The position numbers were made by a program, and so were the translations under genes. From NCBI GenBank assembly GCA_026874595.1, contig CM049318.1, forward strand, positions 15,514,241 to 15,578,240: 64,000 nucleotides of DNA, read 5' to 3'. This stretch comes from Sipunculus nudus (Eukaryota > Annelida > Sipuncula > Golfingiida > Sipunculidae). Of this stretch, positions 11,601 through 23,433 are shown in pieces (position 1 is the first letter of the stretch; each line of letters starts with the position of its first letter). The notes below the pieces were generated by a model. That model was not told the DNA's origin. It did not search any database and saw nothing but the letters and a program-made list of their open reading frames with translations.

Positions 11601-13840
11601 TTACGAGTATGTGTGTTTTAGTCTTATTACATAATCAGTTGTCTCCATAAATAGCCTAGAAAGGAGAAACAGGCGCAAGGTTTAATTAAATGTAGCTAGT
11701 TACACTAAATGACAATGCCTGTTTCACCATAATGAGATAAATAAAACAACAGACTTTTTCATATAAATTCAGCCAATGTGTCAAATAAACTAACTGCTTC
11801 GCAAGAACACCAAGCTTAACTAGGTTAAGCTGTTATACAGCCGTTAAAAAACCACTTTAATGTGCGTTCTGCTGTCAGAGAAAGATTATAATCCCCAGGA
11901 GTGACATTTTTGATAAACTGGCGGTGAAAAGCCAGTTACTTAATACCACCATTCCCATGGCCCCTAAGTTGTGTGTTAATTCTGGATAGTCCCCATTAGT
12001 TATGAACACATTTTCCGAAGAGGAAAATATTCGTTCACTCACTTATGCTTCAAGTTTAACGTCTGACACCTTGCATTAACTTATCACAGGGCAATTTTAT
12101 ATAATAAAGCTAGAAATTATTTCTCTTATGCATACTTCTCTGCAGTACATCGGTTCTGCATAGGCTAAGCATGTTGTCGATTGTATTGCATTTCCGATTC
12201 TCTTGTGACGTTTTTTCGAAACTCCGTTCATTATGTCACTACAACGATTTATGGAAGAAGAAGTCAACCACGTTAATGTATTTGAATAGTTTTGTTTGTG
12301 ACACGTACAGCGTTTAGTGCAGAAAACCGAACCGTACATTCTTAACAAATGAGTCATAGGTGAAGCTGTTCCTGAGTCGGTAAACGATGTACGTATTTCC
12401 CCTGAAAATAAGGGAACATTATTTAGCAGTAACTATTGTTCGTGCGATATATAAATGAACAATTAAGCTGCGACTTTTAGTCATAAATGAGAGCGGACCC
12501 GTTTTCTAATGAAACATGAAAACTTCCGAGTGCTCGATTGCCCAAATTTTATTCACCAACATTTGGGGCTGTTGATGGGTTCAGTCTATGTACAATAACA
12601 GGCACCATACACGCAGACCAATGATACATAGTATGTTTTCTGTTGTACCTTTATTGTGACTTCACGTGCCCAATTTCGCTATCATGGGTATACCAAGATC
12701 GCCCAAGTTTTAAAAAGCTATGACCTCCAAAGTTCTGCCACCTACATAAAGTAAACGATTAATGTGGTCTTCTTTGTTTGCGAGGCTTTCATATTCGCGA
12801 AATTCGCATCTCGTGTACATAATCAATGCGTCGAAAGTATATGCCTACTTTTATTAATGCTTAGAGACTCTTACTTTAGCCGTTGATCAATGCATCATGA
12901 GGATTAAGAAATCTGTTTCATTAACTACCTATAATGAAAAAGAAATCTTTTTTTGTTTGCATATTTTATGTGTCCGTCTCGTACCGTGAAGAGATTCGCG
13001 AACGTATTCATAAATCATACAAAAAAAGGATATACTCTTTTTTAAGTTAACTATATGTTGAACTAGAAAAACGAACCCTCATGGAACACTAAAAAGTAAA
13101 AATTGCAAAATTAATCTCATGTATATGAAGCAAACAACATTATTAATAAGTACGTATACCAGCAAAACGCAAAATATTGAAAAAAAATCACGAGTTAAAA
13201 GCATATTTTCTTTTGTTTTCATTCGGTCACATCAGGTTGACGGGGCTAACCTGAAATTACTTTCAGAATAACCCGAGGGTATTCCGAAGTCGATTTAAGA
13301 TTTCGGAAATAAGCCTGAAATTGTTCCATTATTCTAACAAGTGAATGAAACTTAACGGGCTTGTGTCCATATACCTCTAGTTTTTTTCATATATTCCTAA
13401 ATATAGAGAGCCCACCATACTGTCTAAGGCATCGAATTAAAATAATCTTTATTATCCTAAGTAGTTGATAATAAAATAATTTCGTTACATTTATTTTTTA
13501 AAATAAATTGCTAAGAAATGGAGTTGAAATTTTACATATTTAATTCGATTGGAAGAATTTGACTTTGCAGTTTGAGAGAAGATTAATAAATGTCTGATGA
13601 CAGGTGATGCGTCAGCTCGCTCATATCATGGTTTCAAGGTATCATACCCATAAATGGACGACCAAGCCGTAAGGTTTGTCCATACTATCCCATACCGCGT
13701 GCGTACGTGTAGGAGTGTTGAAGACAATCGATACTAAACATATGCACGGATGCTGAACTCGGATGACACACCTATTCTAATTTGCATGCGTAATTTATTT
13801 TTCAATATGCCACACTCTTTTATTGGTAAGTTCGTTCTGA
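8700..13840. other. Gene-free AT-rich stretch
   Basis: I see no family-recognisable coding exon here. Notable points are an A/C-rich run near 9400-9425, a poly(C) tract at about 11151-11164, and a TATATATA (9233-9240) followed 28 bases later by TTCATTG, a possible TATA/initiator pair without a recognisable downstream gene. The string GCGGAGGCTTGCATTCC near 9165-9185 on the minus strand resembles a dispersed repeat also seen at 15290-15500. Short frames at 12097-12357 (minus) and 10709-11445 (plus) have no features I can assign. Confidence 0.6.
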
Positions 13841-13846
13841 GAAGGA

Positions 13847-13880
13847 TATATAAAGCCCCTAAAAGTTTCTGAATCATTGT
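13847..13880 (+). promoter_or_regulatory. Candidate TATA/initiator promoter for the VWD gene
   Basis: TATATAAAG lies at 13847-13855, and TCATTGT lies 29 bases downstream with its A at 13876. That is the canonical distance between a TATA box and an initiator. A splice-donor-like AAAG|GTAAAT follows at 13913/13914. The next good acceptor is at 15983, just before the signal-peptide ATG. Assignment to that gene is inferred from spacing and splice logic only. Confidence 0.4.
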
Positions 13881-13913
13881 AGTGAAGGAGGCAGAGAAGG
13901 TGTCACCTTAAAG
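13876..13913 (+). other. Candidate 5' UTR exon of the VWD gene
   Basis: The segment between the inferred start site (13876) and the donor at 13914 would give a 38-base non-coding first exon. It would join the acceptor TTTCATTGCAG ending at 15983. No transcript evidence is available. Confidence 0.3.
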
Positions 13914-15983
13914 GTAAATGGAAGTTCCTTTTCAGCATTTTTTATTTCAAAACTTTGCAGAATATATCTTGAGAACATTTTAGAAGTGCACAAAATTTTG
14001 AAAAGGCCTCCCCAGGTCAACATAAAATGAGGCATATAGGGTTCAACTATAGGCTGTTGTGAAGTCAAACATCAAAGGTCATCAGTCAAGTCCGATAGTT
14101 GTATAATACAAATAATATTATAATAATCATGATTTTGAATGAAAAAAGATATTTTATATGTTATATTATATATATACATTGTACGATTGAAATCTAATAT
14201 ACCAGCAATTATCATAAAAAAAGTCTTGTTATGAGGCCAATTTTTCCTCGCCGACTGTTTCGTTTATTAATTCCTCTGCTTATTAGTCGCATTGTGTGGC
14301 CCTAACCGTCTGTTAGAAAGCTTTGTTAAGATGTGACAGAGCTTTCTGAAATAAGAGCACATATCGTCATAGAGGCGTAGGGTGTTCCCTCTCCAGTGCT
14401 TTAGGAATTTTCTTTTAATATGTTATGCTGTTATGGTTAAATCGGGGATAGTTTCGGCGCTCGTGCATTTGCCTCATTACTCTCCTATTCCTTATTACCC
14501 TTCTACCATGGCTTTACTTAGGCTACCATTTAAGCTCATTCTCACTGGAGTCGATATAATATTTAAGCCTCTCAAAGCAGGACAGCCAAAGAAGTCTTTA
14601 TGCACTGTTGCTTCTTATAGATAAACTGCAGTTTTCTAATGTAAAAAAAAACTTTGAGTCTGATACTTTAGATGTCAATGTTATATATATTTGGAATATG
14701 GCTAATTTTCAGTATCGATCATTATCCTAGGGCGTAGCCAATGTAGAGGGCCCTTACCAAGAAAAACGAACACAGTAGGCGATGATACTTGGGCTGACAG
14801 CCAGTAATCTGGTCGTTACGTCACAGGGCCAAAATGGTGCTACAGATAGCCTATGCCCTCTATCTGACTTTGAAAGTTATATTTGGGCGAACTTTCTTGA
14901 GACTTAATATCTACTAACAAAGTTATGGCGTAAAAGTAATTTTTAAATCATGAAATTATTATTCACATTAAGTTACCTTACACGTTAATCTGCAGGTAAC
15001 AATTGATACGAAAGAAGAGATATATCTCAGGGGAAGACTAAGAAAGCAACCCTACGACCCTGTTATAACTTTTGAAAATAAAGAACTTGCATGACTTTCC
15101 TAGCGATTAATACGCGTTTTATATGCGCATAAAATAACAATTATTCTATTTAAAATAAAAAAGTGAAAAGATACGACGATATAACTCATGTAGTTATCAC
15201 TTTGATCATTTATTCAATAACCCCGGTATATTTTCGCAAAAAAAGGTAAATCAGATATTTGTCGGAATTTTCTGGATGTTTTGGGAGTTATGCAAGGAAC
15301 AAGAATCCGTATCCAAGGAAAGCAAGCCTCCGTCGTCGTGTGAGGGGTTCCTATTGTGAGATATCCCAACCCTTGTTTGCATTCATGCATTTGGTCCATA
15401 TTGCCATGTTCAATTGTTCTTAAGTTACCGTACATTTGTGAATGTTCCTTGACGACGTTCTGAATCTTGATCATGTGTCGTATCCACATCAACACCTATT
15501 TGATTCGTTTTTGGCCCATCCCAGGAATGGTCTGAAAGTTTCATGAGATGCCGTTCAAGACTGCGTGAGTTCTGTAGTGAACAGACAGACAAACACACAT
15601 TCAAACATACACACGCACGATGTTGGGTGAATGCAAACCCTCCTGGACGAGTCATCAATCTATAAACTTTTAAGGTAATGTTGATTACAATTAAAGATTT
15701 ATTCAAACGATTATGTCCTATTGTTAGGACTCCTTCGTTTTCATAGAGCAACTGACCGGTATATGCAGATTGTTGATGTTCAACATTACGGGGTTTTTTA
15801 TGTCTCAAACAACCATTTGTTCAACTATAAGACGATGTTTTGACGTATTAAGGTTATATTATTTGTCCTCACACCCCTATGTATGACAGCAAATATTTCA
15901 ATGCCGAAAATTAGATGCTGGTCGCGATATAGGTCAACATTTTCCTAGATATCTCTTATAATGAATTTTATTTTTCATTGCAG
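13914..15983 (+). other. Probable 5' UTR intron, with a dispersed repeat
   Basis: I see no supported gene here. A repeat on the minus strand at about 15290-15500 shares TGGAT-CG-ACATGA-C---ATTCAG and ATGAATGCAAACAA-GTTGGG words with 41650-42190, plus a GGAGGCTTGC word also seen near 9170. Overlapping minus-strand open frames at 15214-15808 are attributable to this repeat and show no known domain. Confidence 0.35.
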
Positions 15984-16043
15984 CTGGAACAAGTGTCATA
16001 ATGGGGGCCAGGGAAATTCTTCTGCTATTGCCTGTACTTTTCG
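15984..16043 (+). CDS. VWD-domain secreted protein, exon with start codon and signal peptide
   Basis: The acceptor TTTCATTGCAG ends at 15983 and the donor TCG|GTAAGA follows 16043. The ATG at 16001 opens MGAREILLLLPVLFG, a compact signal peptide with a hydrophobic core that continues into the next exon. The exon ends one base into a codon (phase 1). The exon at 33203 supplies the other two bases, giving Gly and keeping the frame open. The intron is ~17.2 kb and is filled with transposon debris. The pairing with the VWD exons rests on matching phase, strand and the absence of any other start, so it is likely but not proven. Confidence 0.6.
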
Positions 16044-16242
16044 GTAAGAATATTTTATGGGCTAAGTTGCCTAAGGGTGACTGCAAATTATACTTCTAAT
16101 TTAGAGAGTAAAATCTCACAGTGATGATGTGAGGGATTTATATTAAGTTCATATTTTGAAATTCACTAACACTTTAAGGAGATATATTCTTTAGTTCCGC
16201 GAAAATGGTATATATTCAACATGTTAAATTAAAAAAAAAGTC

Positions 16243-16440
16243 ATTATTCGCACTGGCTTATGTGAATTCGGGTAGAGCACAGGACTGAAAGCCGAGAAAT
16301 AGTGAGTTTGACTCTCATCCATGGAGCGGTGAGAGTGTTAACGGTCGGCCATCTCTCCGAGTGAGTCGTATGCAGACTTATTTGGACGACTGTTCTTAAA
16401 TTTCCCGTTTCACTCACGTTTCCTTATTACGATAGAATGC
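16243..16440 (+). mobile_element. tRNA-derived SINE, degraded copy
   Basis: GGGTAGAGCACAGGACTGAAAG resembles a tRNA A-box region followed by the AGGACT-AAAGCCG block shared with 26198-26490 and 41730-41995. A B-box-like GTGAGTTTGACTCTC follows. The CGGTGAGAG, ACGGTCGGCC and GTTTCACTCAC blocks then appear in the same order as in the copy at 41.7 kb. The 3' part is shortened. Confidence 0.7.
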
Positions 16441-18429
16441 TGCATAGTTGAGAATGCCTATAACGTAAAACTCGAATGGCCAGCTAAATGTTCCTGAAAC
16501 ATGATACGATAGACCTTTTTCGTTTCACTATTGACACCTGACGGGGATATTTTACATCTGTGGATCGGGGTAGAACACGTGAACGGGAATCATCGGCGGA
16601 TGTGGTTTTGTTTCGGCCCTTGTTGCATTAAATTGACTTAACACCAGTATCACCCATTACTGACATATGCAGGCCTGGATCCAGGAATTTTTGCAGGGAG
16701 TGGTCAAAGGGTGTCATGCATAAAAAAAGTCTAAAAATGTCGTTGGTTAAGAGCAGAGGGGGAATCTCAATCCCCAAAACCTTCAATCATGCAAAATATT
16801 TGTCTAAAAATGTTTGTTGGTAAGCCCACCATGAAACGACAAAAATATTTTGCAGTATAAGCTCAATCAAGGAGGGGGATTTATTTAATCCTTTATTGAA
16901 CATATATATATATATATATATAAATCGGTAGTATGATGCGTGGCAGATAAGGAGAGGTTAAACATTATTGTGAGAGGTGCTCGTATTATACGTATTATAA
17001 CACAAGTGAAAAAAGGTTTACATAAAATAGACTAGTACTAGTTCTAAGGAAACTGACATGAATCAACACAGACGCAGAATGCTAACTAAAATTGGTAGCG
17101 TCCTTGTCCGCCATTAGAACCTGAACGAAACAACTTGTTCATGAAGAATAGCTATGACTGTGTTTACACAGCCATGATAATCCGTGCTCAATGCTGAAAA
17201 ATTAATGAAGTTAATTAGGCTGTTCAAAAGAAGAGAAAAGCCTGCGCGCTAAGGGAGTGCAGCGTCTGCTGAATGTGTTCCATTAGTCAAACCGGCTGGT
17301 CGCTAACCTCGTGTGTCCAGTTGAGGAATCGCACCAATGTAGTGACAGTCTTCGTCTGGGGGAGGTCATCTTGTTGATACTCTTTAAAGTACTTCCGACA
17401 CAGTTGTACTGTATGCCGAAGGACAGTTATTTTCGTGATGATGCGCGCTTGAAGGAACAGGCAAGGGAAATTTGTCTTGACGCGGAACTGTGATGGTGCT
17501 GAATTTTGCTAGAGAGTGCGTCTATTCGGTATCCGGTCACTGGAGGACTCCAGTAGACTACAGGCGAGAGAGCCGATGATTCAGGGCTTTACAGGAACAT
17601 TATGTGTACGACACGCGAAAGGTGATTGATGGACGATAGACAGTAATAGCGCAGTGAGAACTAGCTGTGTTTTGTGACGTTCTTTATTACGCTGGGATTA
17701 GACTGTGCTCCGTGTACAGGTATTTCGCCAGGGAAAGCGGAACGTCTAGACGTCACGCGAGAGCGAGATTTCGTGTGACCTTGAACATATGGAACTTTGT
17801 CTGTGATAGACTGTTAAAATGATTAATGGACTTTGCTTTATTTGTGTTGACAACCCCCCCCCCCCCCGCCCGAGATCTGTAAGTAAACCCTTTATTTGTT
17901 ATTATATTTTTTATTATCTTACGGCTGTCATAGAGTTTTTCTTTGGGTGTGTTAATGTCTAGTCTGCCTGTAAATTTGACTGGTAAAAACCTAAAAGTTT
18001 GCATCCCAAGTGGTGTGACATGAAATGGCGAGCGTGTAGTCAGGATTGATTTAGTATTTGGTAAATTTTTTATACTTATTTGCAATCGAGATTCTTTGAA
18101 TTTGTTTTGCAACATTTGAACTTAAAAGTCAGTGCTGAGAACTGATATGTACACACTCTACGTAGAGTTAATGCAGGTTTATATTTTGATATGATGCATT
18201 GCTTTTTTTCTTTATTATTACTCAGTGATAGGACAAACAACTGTAATACGTTTGATATTTACTCATATTAGAGTAGAGATTCTGCAGTCAGAGCCGTTTA
18301 GTTTAATTTACTTACCTTGGTTTGTTGTGATTTGCCAAGTAAGGTTGCACGACAGGAAGGTGTTTCCTTTTGGGAAGTGTATTCAAACTCTCACATCACT
18401 TTGATGTTCGTCAAAGCGTCCGTATGTCT

Positions 18430-19110
18430 TTAGATTGAACGAACTATAGAGAAAGAGCGAAAAAATGAAGCCAGAGCTCATGATATAGAGTTGCTGAAGA
18501 TGAAATCAGCATCCAGTGCGAGGGATGAGGGCAAAAGTGAAATGATGAGGAGAAAGGAATCGGACTCGAAACTCAAGCTCCCTGCTGATAGCTGGACTTA
18601 GTACTTAAGTCATTCCTTGTGTGGTAAGGCGCTTGATACTTACACGGAGTTATATGTAAGTGACGCCATGGACTACGATAAACCAACCAGATGGCAGAGG
18701 AGGGTTATCGTAAAAGTTTTGGCATAACTCCCAATCAGTGTGCGGTACGGCTTACTGGATACTTTGTAATTCGATCTAGGTGGCAGGTATAGGCGTTGCA
18801 TTTGAACTATTGCAGCAAGGATCTCTCTGTATTCTTGAAAGACGGACAGTGTTGCGATATAGGTAGCATGACCGAGATGGCCGAGAGTTAACGGAGGGCC
18901 ACGGTTTACTCAGTTTTACGGCGAGATCCCGTGGTAGTGCTCCCCGAGCAGAGTAGCATGTAACTCGGCTGAGAGGGAAGCGTAAGGTAGAATGCGGATC
19001 GGGTGTTCAGTCGTTTAAGACATCAGGAGGCTTGCGTTTACTTTATATGGAATAGTTTAGGGCATAAGGCGCATGAATGCAAACAGACCACGGTCAGGTC
19101 TGGGCAAGGC
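18430..19110 (+). pseudogene. Ty3/Gypsy gag-like relic
   Basis: Scattered frames resemble a retroelement Gag. A charged stretch (TIEKERKNEARAHDIELLK) near 18440 is followed by GKALDTYTELYVSDAMDYDK near 18630, which matches the GKA---Y--L---DA-DYD pattern of Ty3/Gypsy capsids. ITPNQCAVRLTGYFV follows near 18730 in another frame. A degraded CCHC zinc knuckle (NSLGHKAHEC) lies at about 19051-19080; its first two cysteines are lost. Several stops and frame changes separate the pieces. This region is more GC-rich than its surroundings. It probably belongs with the RT fragments at 21.4-22.2 kb. Confidence 0.6.
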
Positions 19111-19153
19111 CAGAGCGATATAACACTGAATATATATATATATATATATATAA

Positions 19154-19233
19154 CTGTTTCACGGGATGCGACCCGATCATCAGGTGAATCTAACCACATT
19201 CACCTGATGATCCGGTCGCATCCCGTGAAACAG
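19154..19233. repeat. Long near-perfect hairpin
   Basis: The left arm starts CTGTTTCACGGGATGCGACC and is mirrored by the right arm ending GGTCGCATCCCGTGAAACAG. The stem is about 37 bp with one or two mismatches and a very short loop. It lies directly after a (TA)n run and after the gag-like relic. It may be the fused ends of a small foldback element. Confidence 0.85.
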
Positions 19234-19330
19234 ACTGTTGTGAATTAACCGTGTTGTTTTTCTCCAGAGTTATACCGCTCTGGCCTAGTCTGTAGGCCAT
19301 AGAGCACTTTACATCGGAGGGTAACACTAC

Positions 19331-19331
19331 C

Positions 19332-19385
<54 letters not shown>

Positions 19386-19578
19386 TCAACGTATATATAT
19401 ACGGCCGTCATCAGATAACTAAATGACGCTTGTTGGGGACCTAGCTATAACTATTACTTTCTTTTTACACAGTTCGGCAGTTTCAAGTGTCGGCATTTTG
19501 ATTTATTTTGTCTTGATTAATCTGCTCTACCTTCGCTGTATCGAGCGCTATACTGCAAAGCGCTGAAACTTACTTTGC

Positions 19579-19631
<53 letters not shown>

Positions 19632-19711
19632 CATTATTGGCCATGAGTTTGTTGTAATAGAGAGGTTTTACTCTCTCCCTATCTCTCTCTGTCTCTCTCT
19701 CTTTCTCTCTC

Positions 19712-19754
<43 letters not shown>

Positions 19755-19755
19755 C
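19331..19755. repeat. Cluster of (TA)n microsatellites
   Basis: Three long (TA)n tracts lie at about 19335-19385, 19580-19626 and 19716-19752. The last is preceded by a (TC)n stretch. The intervening bases show no gene. Confidence 0.95.
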
Positions 19756-19919
19756 AGATATATATATAAATATATTCACCGCATCATTTATTTGTTATAT
19801 CGAGTATCATATTTATTATATCTTAATCTTTGCTAGCCGTTGAAACTCATAATAGTCGTCGGTACTCTGTTTTATATGGCTAGATTACTTCCCCTACAAC
19901 TGGTGCTGCCACCTTGTCG

Positions 19920-20720
19920 GTAAATTCTATACCTATTATATGCTTGGTTTACCGTCTTAGCCTATTCAGGAGCCACCAAACAGGTTGCGCGCATTCATAT
20001 TTTCATCCATAGAAAAATCTAGTAACATTTAATTTTACATATTGTATTCGAAACTTTTAAAATTACATATGGCCTGGCGGGTGTAATTCAGGGATTGTTT
20101 GTAACAACAGTGGTCTTCAAGTGTAGGCTGTCCTGTCAAAATTTGTAATATTAATTTTGTTTATTTAACTATTTTTGTGTGTATATATTAATAGTCATTT
20201 CAAGATGTACATTTCTTGAACATAAATGGAATTTGTGTCTCGTACATGATACTCTACATTTCCCTCGTAACCCCAACAAAATCTGACCTACTAGTTGCTG
20301 CTACATCGATATGTTTCCGATCTCGTATTGTTACATTTATATTGTAGCCACAACCACGCATTCTTATACCAATTACTCTTCAGCAAACACAGTTTCATAC
20401 AGGTCCACGAGTCCCATGCTATATTTCCTACGGACAAAAAGGCTTCACTAATTTTTGATTGAAAATATAAATAGCCAGCACCGTCAACAGGTTTGCACTT
20501 CTAAACTTAAACCCGCGTTCAGAATGACCCGAAACCCTCAGAATAATCATGCTGACTGGAACACACTGGTCATTTTGAATATTAATATTAGGAGAATTTT
20601 CCCCCATTTATAACAAGGCGAGGGAAACTGTTCGTTGAGTTATACCTGTGCCGGGAATCGATCCTGGATACTATTTTAAGCGTTAATTCAATATGCTAAA
20701 TAGATGACTAGCCCCCTTAA
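19920..20720 (-). mobile_element. tRNA-headed dispersed repeat, copy A
   Basis: This segment aligns along its length with 28735-29410 and partly with 22345-22797. Shared words include CAACAGGTTTGC, AATCATGCTGACTGGA, TTGTAGCCACAACCA and AATGGAATTTGTGTCTCGT. Reading the minus strand from the right end, GGGGCTAGTC---TTTAGCAT and then GGATCGATTCCCGGCACAGG resemble a degenerate tRNA head with a B box. The element is therefore probably transcribed leftwards as a long tRNA-derived element. Confidence 0.7.
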
Positions 20721-21408
20721 AAAATAACGTACCATTTTATATTATGACAGGGCCACCATAAGGCCAAGAACCTTTTCCTAATAAAGAGATGGTTGTTATG
20801 AAAAAGGTTTAGATGATTACCACTCTATCGGTGCCTATAAAATGCTATCGCGCGAAAATAAAACAGGGGTTCTTCAGGGAGATAAGGTATTCCATAAAGT
20901 AAATCCTCCCTCTAATAATAAGCCTGAATATAAGAATAACACATTTAAGGTTAGGGGCTGGCTAAATTATCCTTATTACGATAGAACACTAATCTAGTTA
21001 GGCTGAATACGTGTTACATTTAGTGTAAATCTCTAAGCAGTAAAGCAATCAGTAGGTGCCACCTGCAGCCTTTGATGTTCAGTTCTATGTAGCATACACT
21101 CGTGAGAACCGATATTGTATGACGGTCTCCATTGTAACTGTGTCTGGTAAAGGGCGTCTTGTCTGCGATATTGGTTTAGGGTACTTTCCGAAGAAATCAT
21201 CCCTAGGGATATGTCTGCGTTTATTTTGATTTTAGTTAACTGCGGCCATCGTAGATGGATGTGCCGATTGGCGGAAAAAATCTAGTTGTGACGTCAGGAG
21301 TCTCATCTAAGGTGTGAACCCCAGTTATCATTATATTATTATATGTTATTATGATGTTGCGCGCTTCCATGAACAGGCAAAGAGAATTTTTGATTCGGTT
21401 ACGAATCC

Positions 21409-21708
21409 AATCTTTCCTCTGGCTTACGCAACATAGTACAGGGTGACACAAAACTTGACGCCGATTCCTCATTTTTGTCAAGTTCTATCATCTCTTTAAT
21501 ATTCGATCACATGATCTCTCTCAAAGCAAACTGAACACGATACGGTTTCGACTTCAGGAGTGTATCGGACGTGAGTCAGATGTTTATTCAATGACATCGG
21601 TGCGTTTGGGGACATCTTTGAAATTTCCAAATAATACTGGTTCAACAGATCGTGTATCTCACGTAGCTGTCGCTTGTCTATCTCGTTATTAATCTGAACA
21701 CAACGCAC
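21409..21708 (-). pseudogene. Ty3/Gypsy pol fragment, minus orientation
   Basis: On the minus strand, 21708 to about 21530 reads EIDKRQLREIHDLLNQYYLE and onwards, which resembles the linker ahead of Gypsy reverse transcriptases. It then runs into KEMIELDKNEESASSFVSP, the IK-E-I-L----I--S-SP-ASP type motif that precedes the RT fingers. The last ~113 bases (21409-21521) are the inverted partner of 21824-21937. The fragment is truncated and has an in-frame stop near 21510. Confidence 0.55.
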
Positions 21709-21784
21709 AGTTTAGCTGCGCAACATTGATTTTAATGACATGTCGAAGTTTCTTTAACTCCCTCAAGATTTAGTCCTCCGACTA

Positions 21785-22165
21785 AGATGGATTCGTTTTC
21801 ACAATCCGGTTAAACGGGACCGTGAGAGAGACCATGCGATCGAATATTAAAGAGGTGATAGAACTTGACAAAAATGAGGAATCGGCGTCAAGTTTTGTGT
21901 CACCCCGTACTATGTTGCATAAGCCAGAGGAAAGATTAACTCCGTGACCGATTACCGTTAGTTGAACCACTCGGTCGCATTCGATCCACGGAAGTAGACA
22001 ACAGTCGGTATTTTACGAAGATCAATCTAACGAAAGGCTACTGGCAGATTCAGATATCAGAGGATTCTAGAGAAAACGACATTTGTAACGTCTGACGGGC
22101 ATTACCAATTTAGGATAATTCCTTTCGGATTACTGAAATGTTATGATTATGTCTGCATTTGTTGA
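21785..22165 (+). pseudogene. Ty3/Gypsy reverse transcriptase fragment, plus orientation
   Basis: In changing frames this reads SNIKEVIELDKNEESASSF, then VTDYR-LNHSVAFDP (the DYR-LN motif), then FTKINLTKGYWQIQISEDS (the D/N-L--GYWQI motif of Gypsy RT), then TSDGHYQFRIIPFGLL (the G-Y-F--MPFGL motif). A TAG replaces the Lys of DYRKLN, and at least two frame changes are present. The fragment stops before the YxDD catalytic box. It meets the minus fragment head to head. Confidence 0.75.
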
Positions 22166-22344
22166 GCCTTTGTGTCTTGTGGAACGTTATGATTTTAATC
22201 TTTTCTTCCAGGAAAAGAATACAACTTCCACTGGGGAGCTTTCTGGCCAGTTTATTGAATATGGGGTGTTTGTTTTATGTTGGAGCCAAATGAATTTTTA
22301 ATAACCAGCCGTGTTTTAGTATTCGAAAATATTTATTTTATCTA

Positions 22345-22797
22345 TTGCCTAACTCAGGACTTTTTTGTGACTAAAGTGGTTTAGTGTAGGCTGTTCTGTA
22401 GAAATTTGTAATATAAACATTTCATTTTACTCTTTAATGTATGTATATATTAATCCTCATTTCCAGATTAATTTCATGAATACAAATGGAATGTGTGTCT
22501 CGTGTATGATACTATTACATTTCCCTTGTAGGCCCGACAAAAATGACCCACTGGTTGCTGCAACATCAGTTTATTTCCGATATGTTATTGTTACATCTTT
22601 ATTGTAGCCACAGCCACGCTAGACCAAATAATAGCAATGAAAACAAGGCAAGCACCTTCACCCCGAAAAACGCGACAAATTGGGCCACCGCCAACATATG
22701 CACCTACCCCAAGAGGTATGCCCTTCTTAACTGTTATCCGCGCTAGAATGACCTGTAGCCCTCGGTTTAATCATGCTGACTGAAACACACTGACCAT
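22345..22797 (-). mobile_element. tRNA-headed dispersed repeat, copy B, left part (split by a LINE)
   Basis: This aligns with copies A and C up to TGCTGACTGAAACACACTGACCATTTT. At that point a T-run begins and LINE sequence follows. The homologous continuation (TTTTAAAATTATGAGAAATTTCCTCCATC) resumes at about 25497. The repeat was therefore present before the LINE arrived. Confidence 0.7.
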
Positions 22798-23372
22798 TTT
22801 TTTTTATTGTATACAACATTTTACACAAACATGATACAAAGTTAAATACAACAGTTTACACACATAAATACAATGTTGAATACAACTGTACACATTGACA
22901 TTCATAACTGAAATACATCTGAGCTAAATCAAAAGCATTTATAAGCAATAGGCAATAACCTTATATAATTACAAAATACATGTTAGTATAGTGATATTTA
23001 TATTATGAGACAAAAAAGCGACATATTGTTGGGTTTTTTTTCGGGAGGTATCAATTAAATCTTGAATTGTTATCTTTCATGTTTGAGACTGATTACGTTG
23101 ACAATCATTGAATTTAGCATGAAAGTGTTCTCTAATTGTAAAGACTAAATTGCATTACAATAGTAAAATGTCATATTAGAAGAATATGATAATTGTAAAC
23201 CGTACATCAAAGTTAGTTTAAATTACATGAAACAGTGTTTTCTACAAAAAGTGGATTCCATTTTTAAAGTGTATTGATATATTTCCTTTGTTGTGAGCAT
23301 CTATTCTATTGTATATATCTGTTCTACATAGAGCTTGTAACTGGTGAAGTTTGGTCTTATATCTTTACATTT

Positions 23373-23433
<61 letters not shown>

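Noticed and set aside
17753-18115. 120-codon minus-strand frame
   Set aside because: It lies inside the presumed Gypsy leader, on the opposite strand, next to a poly(C) tract, with no family features.
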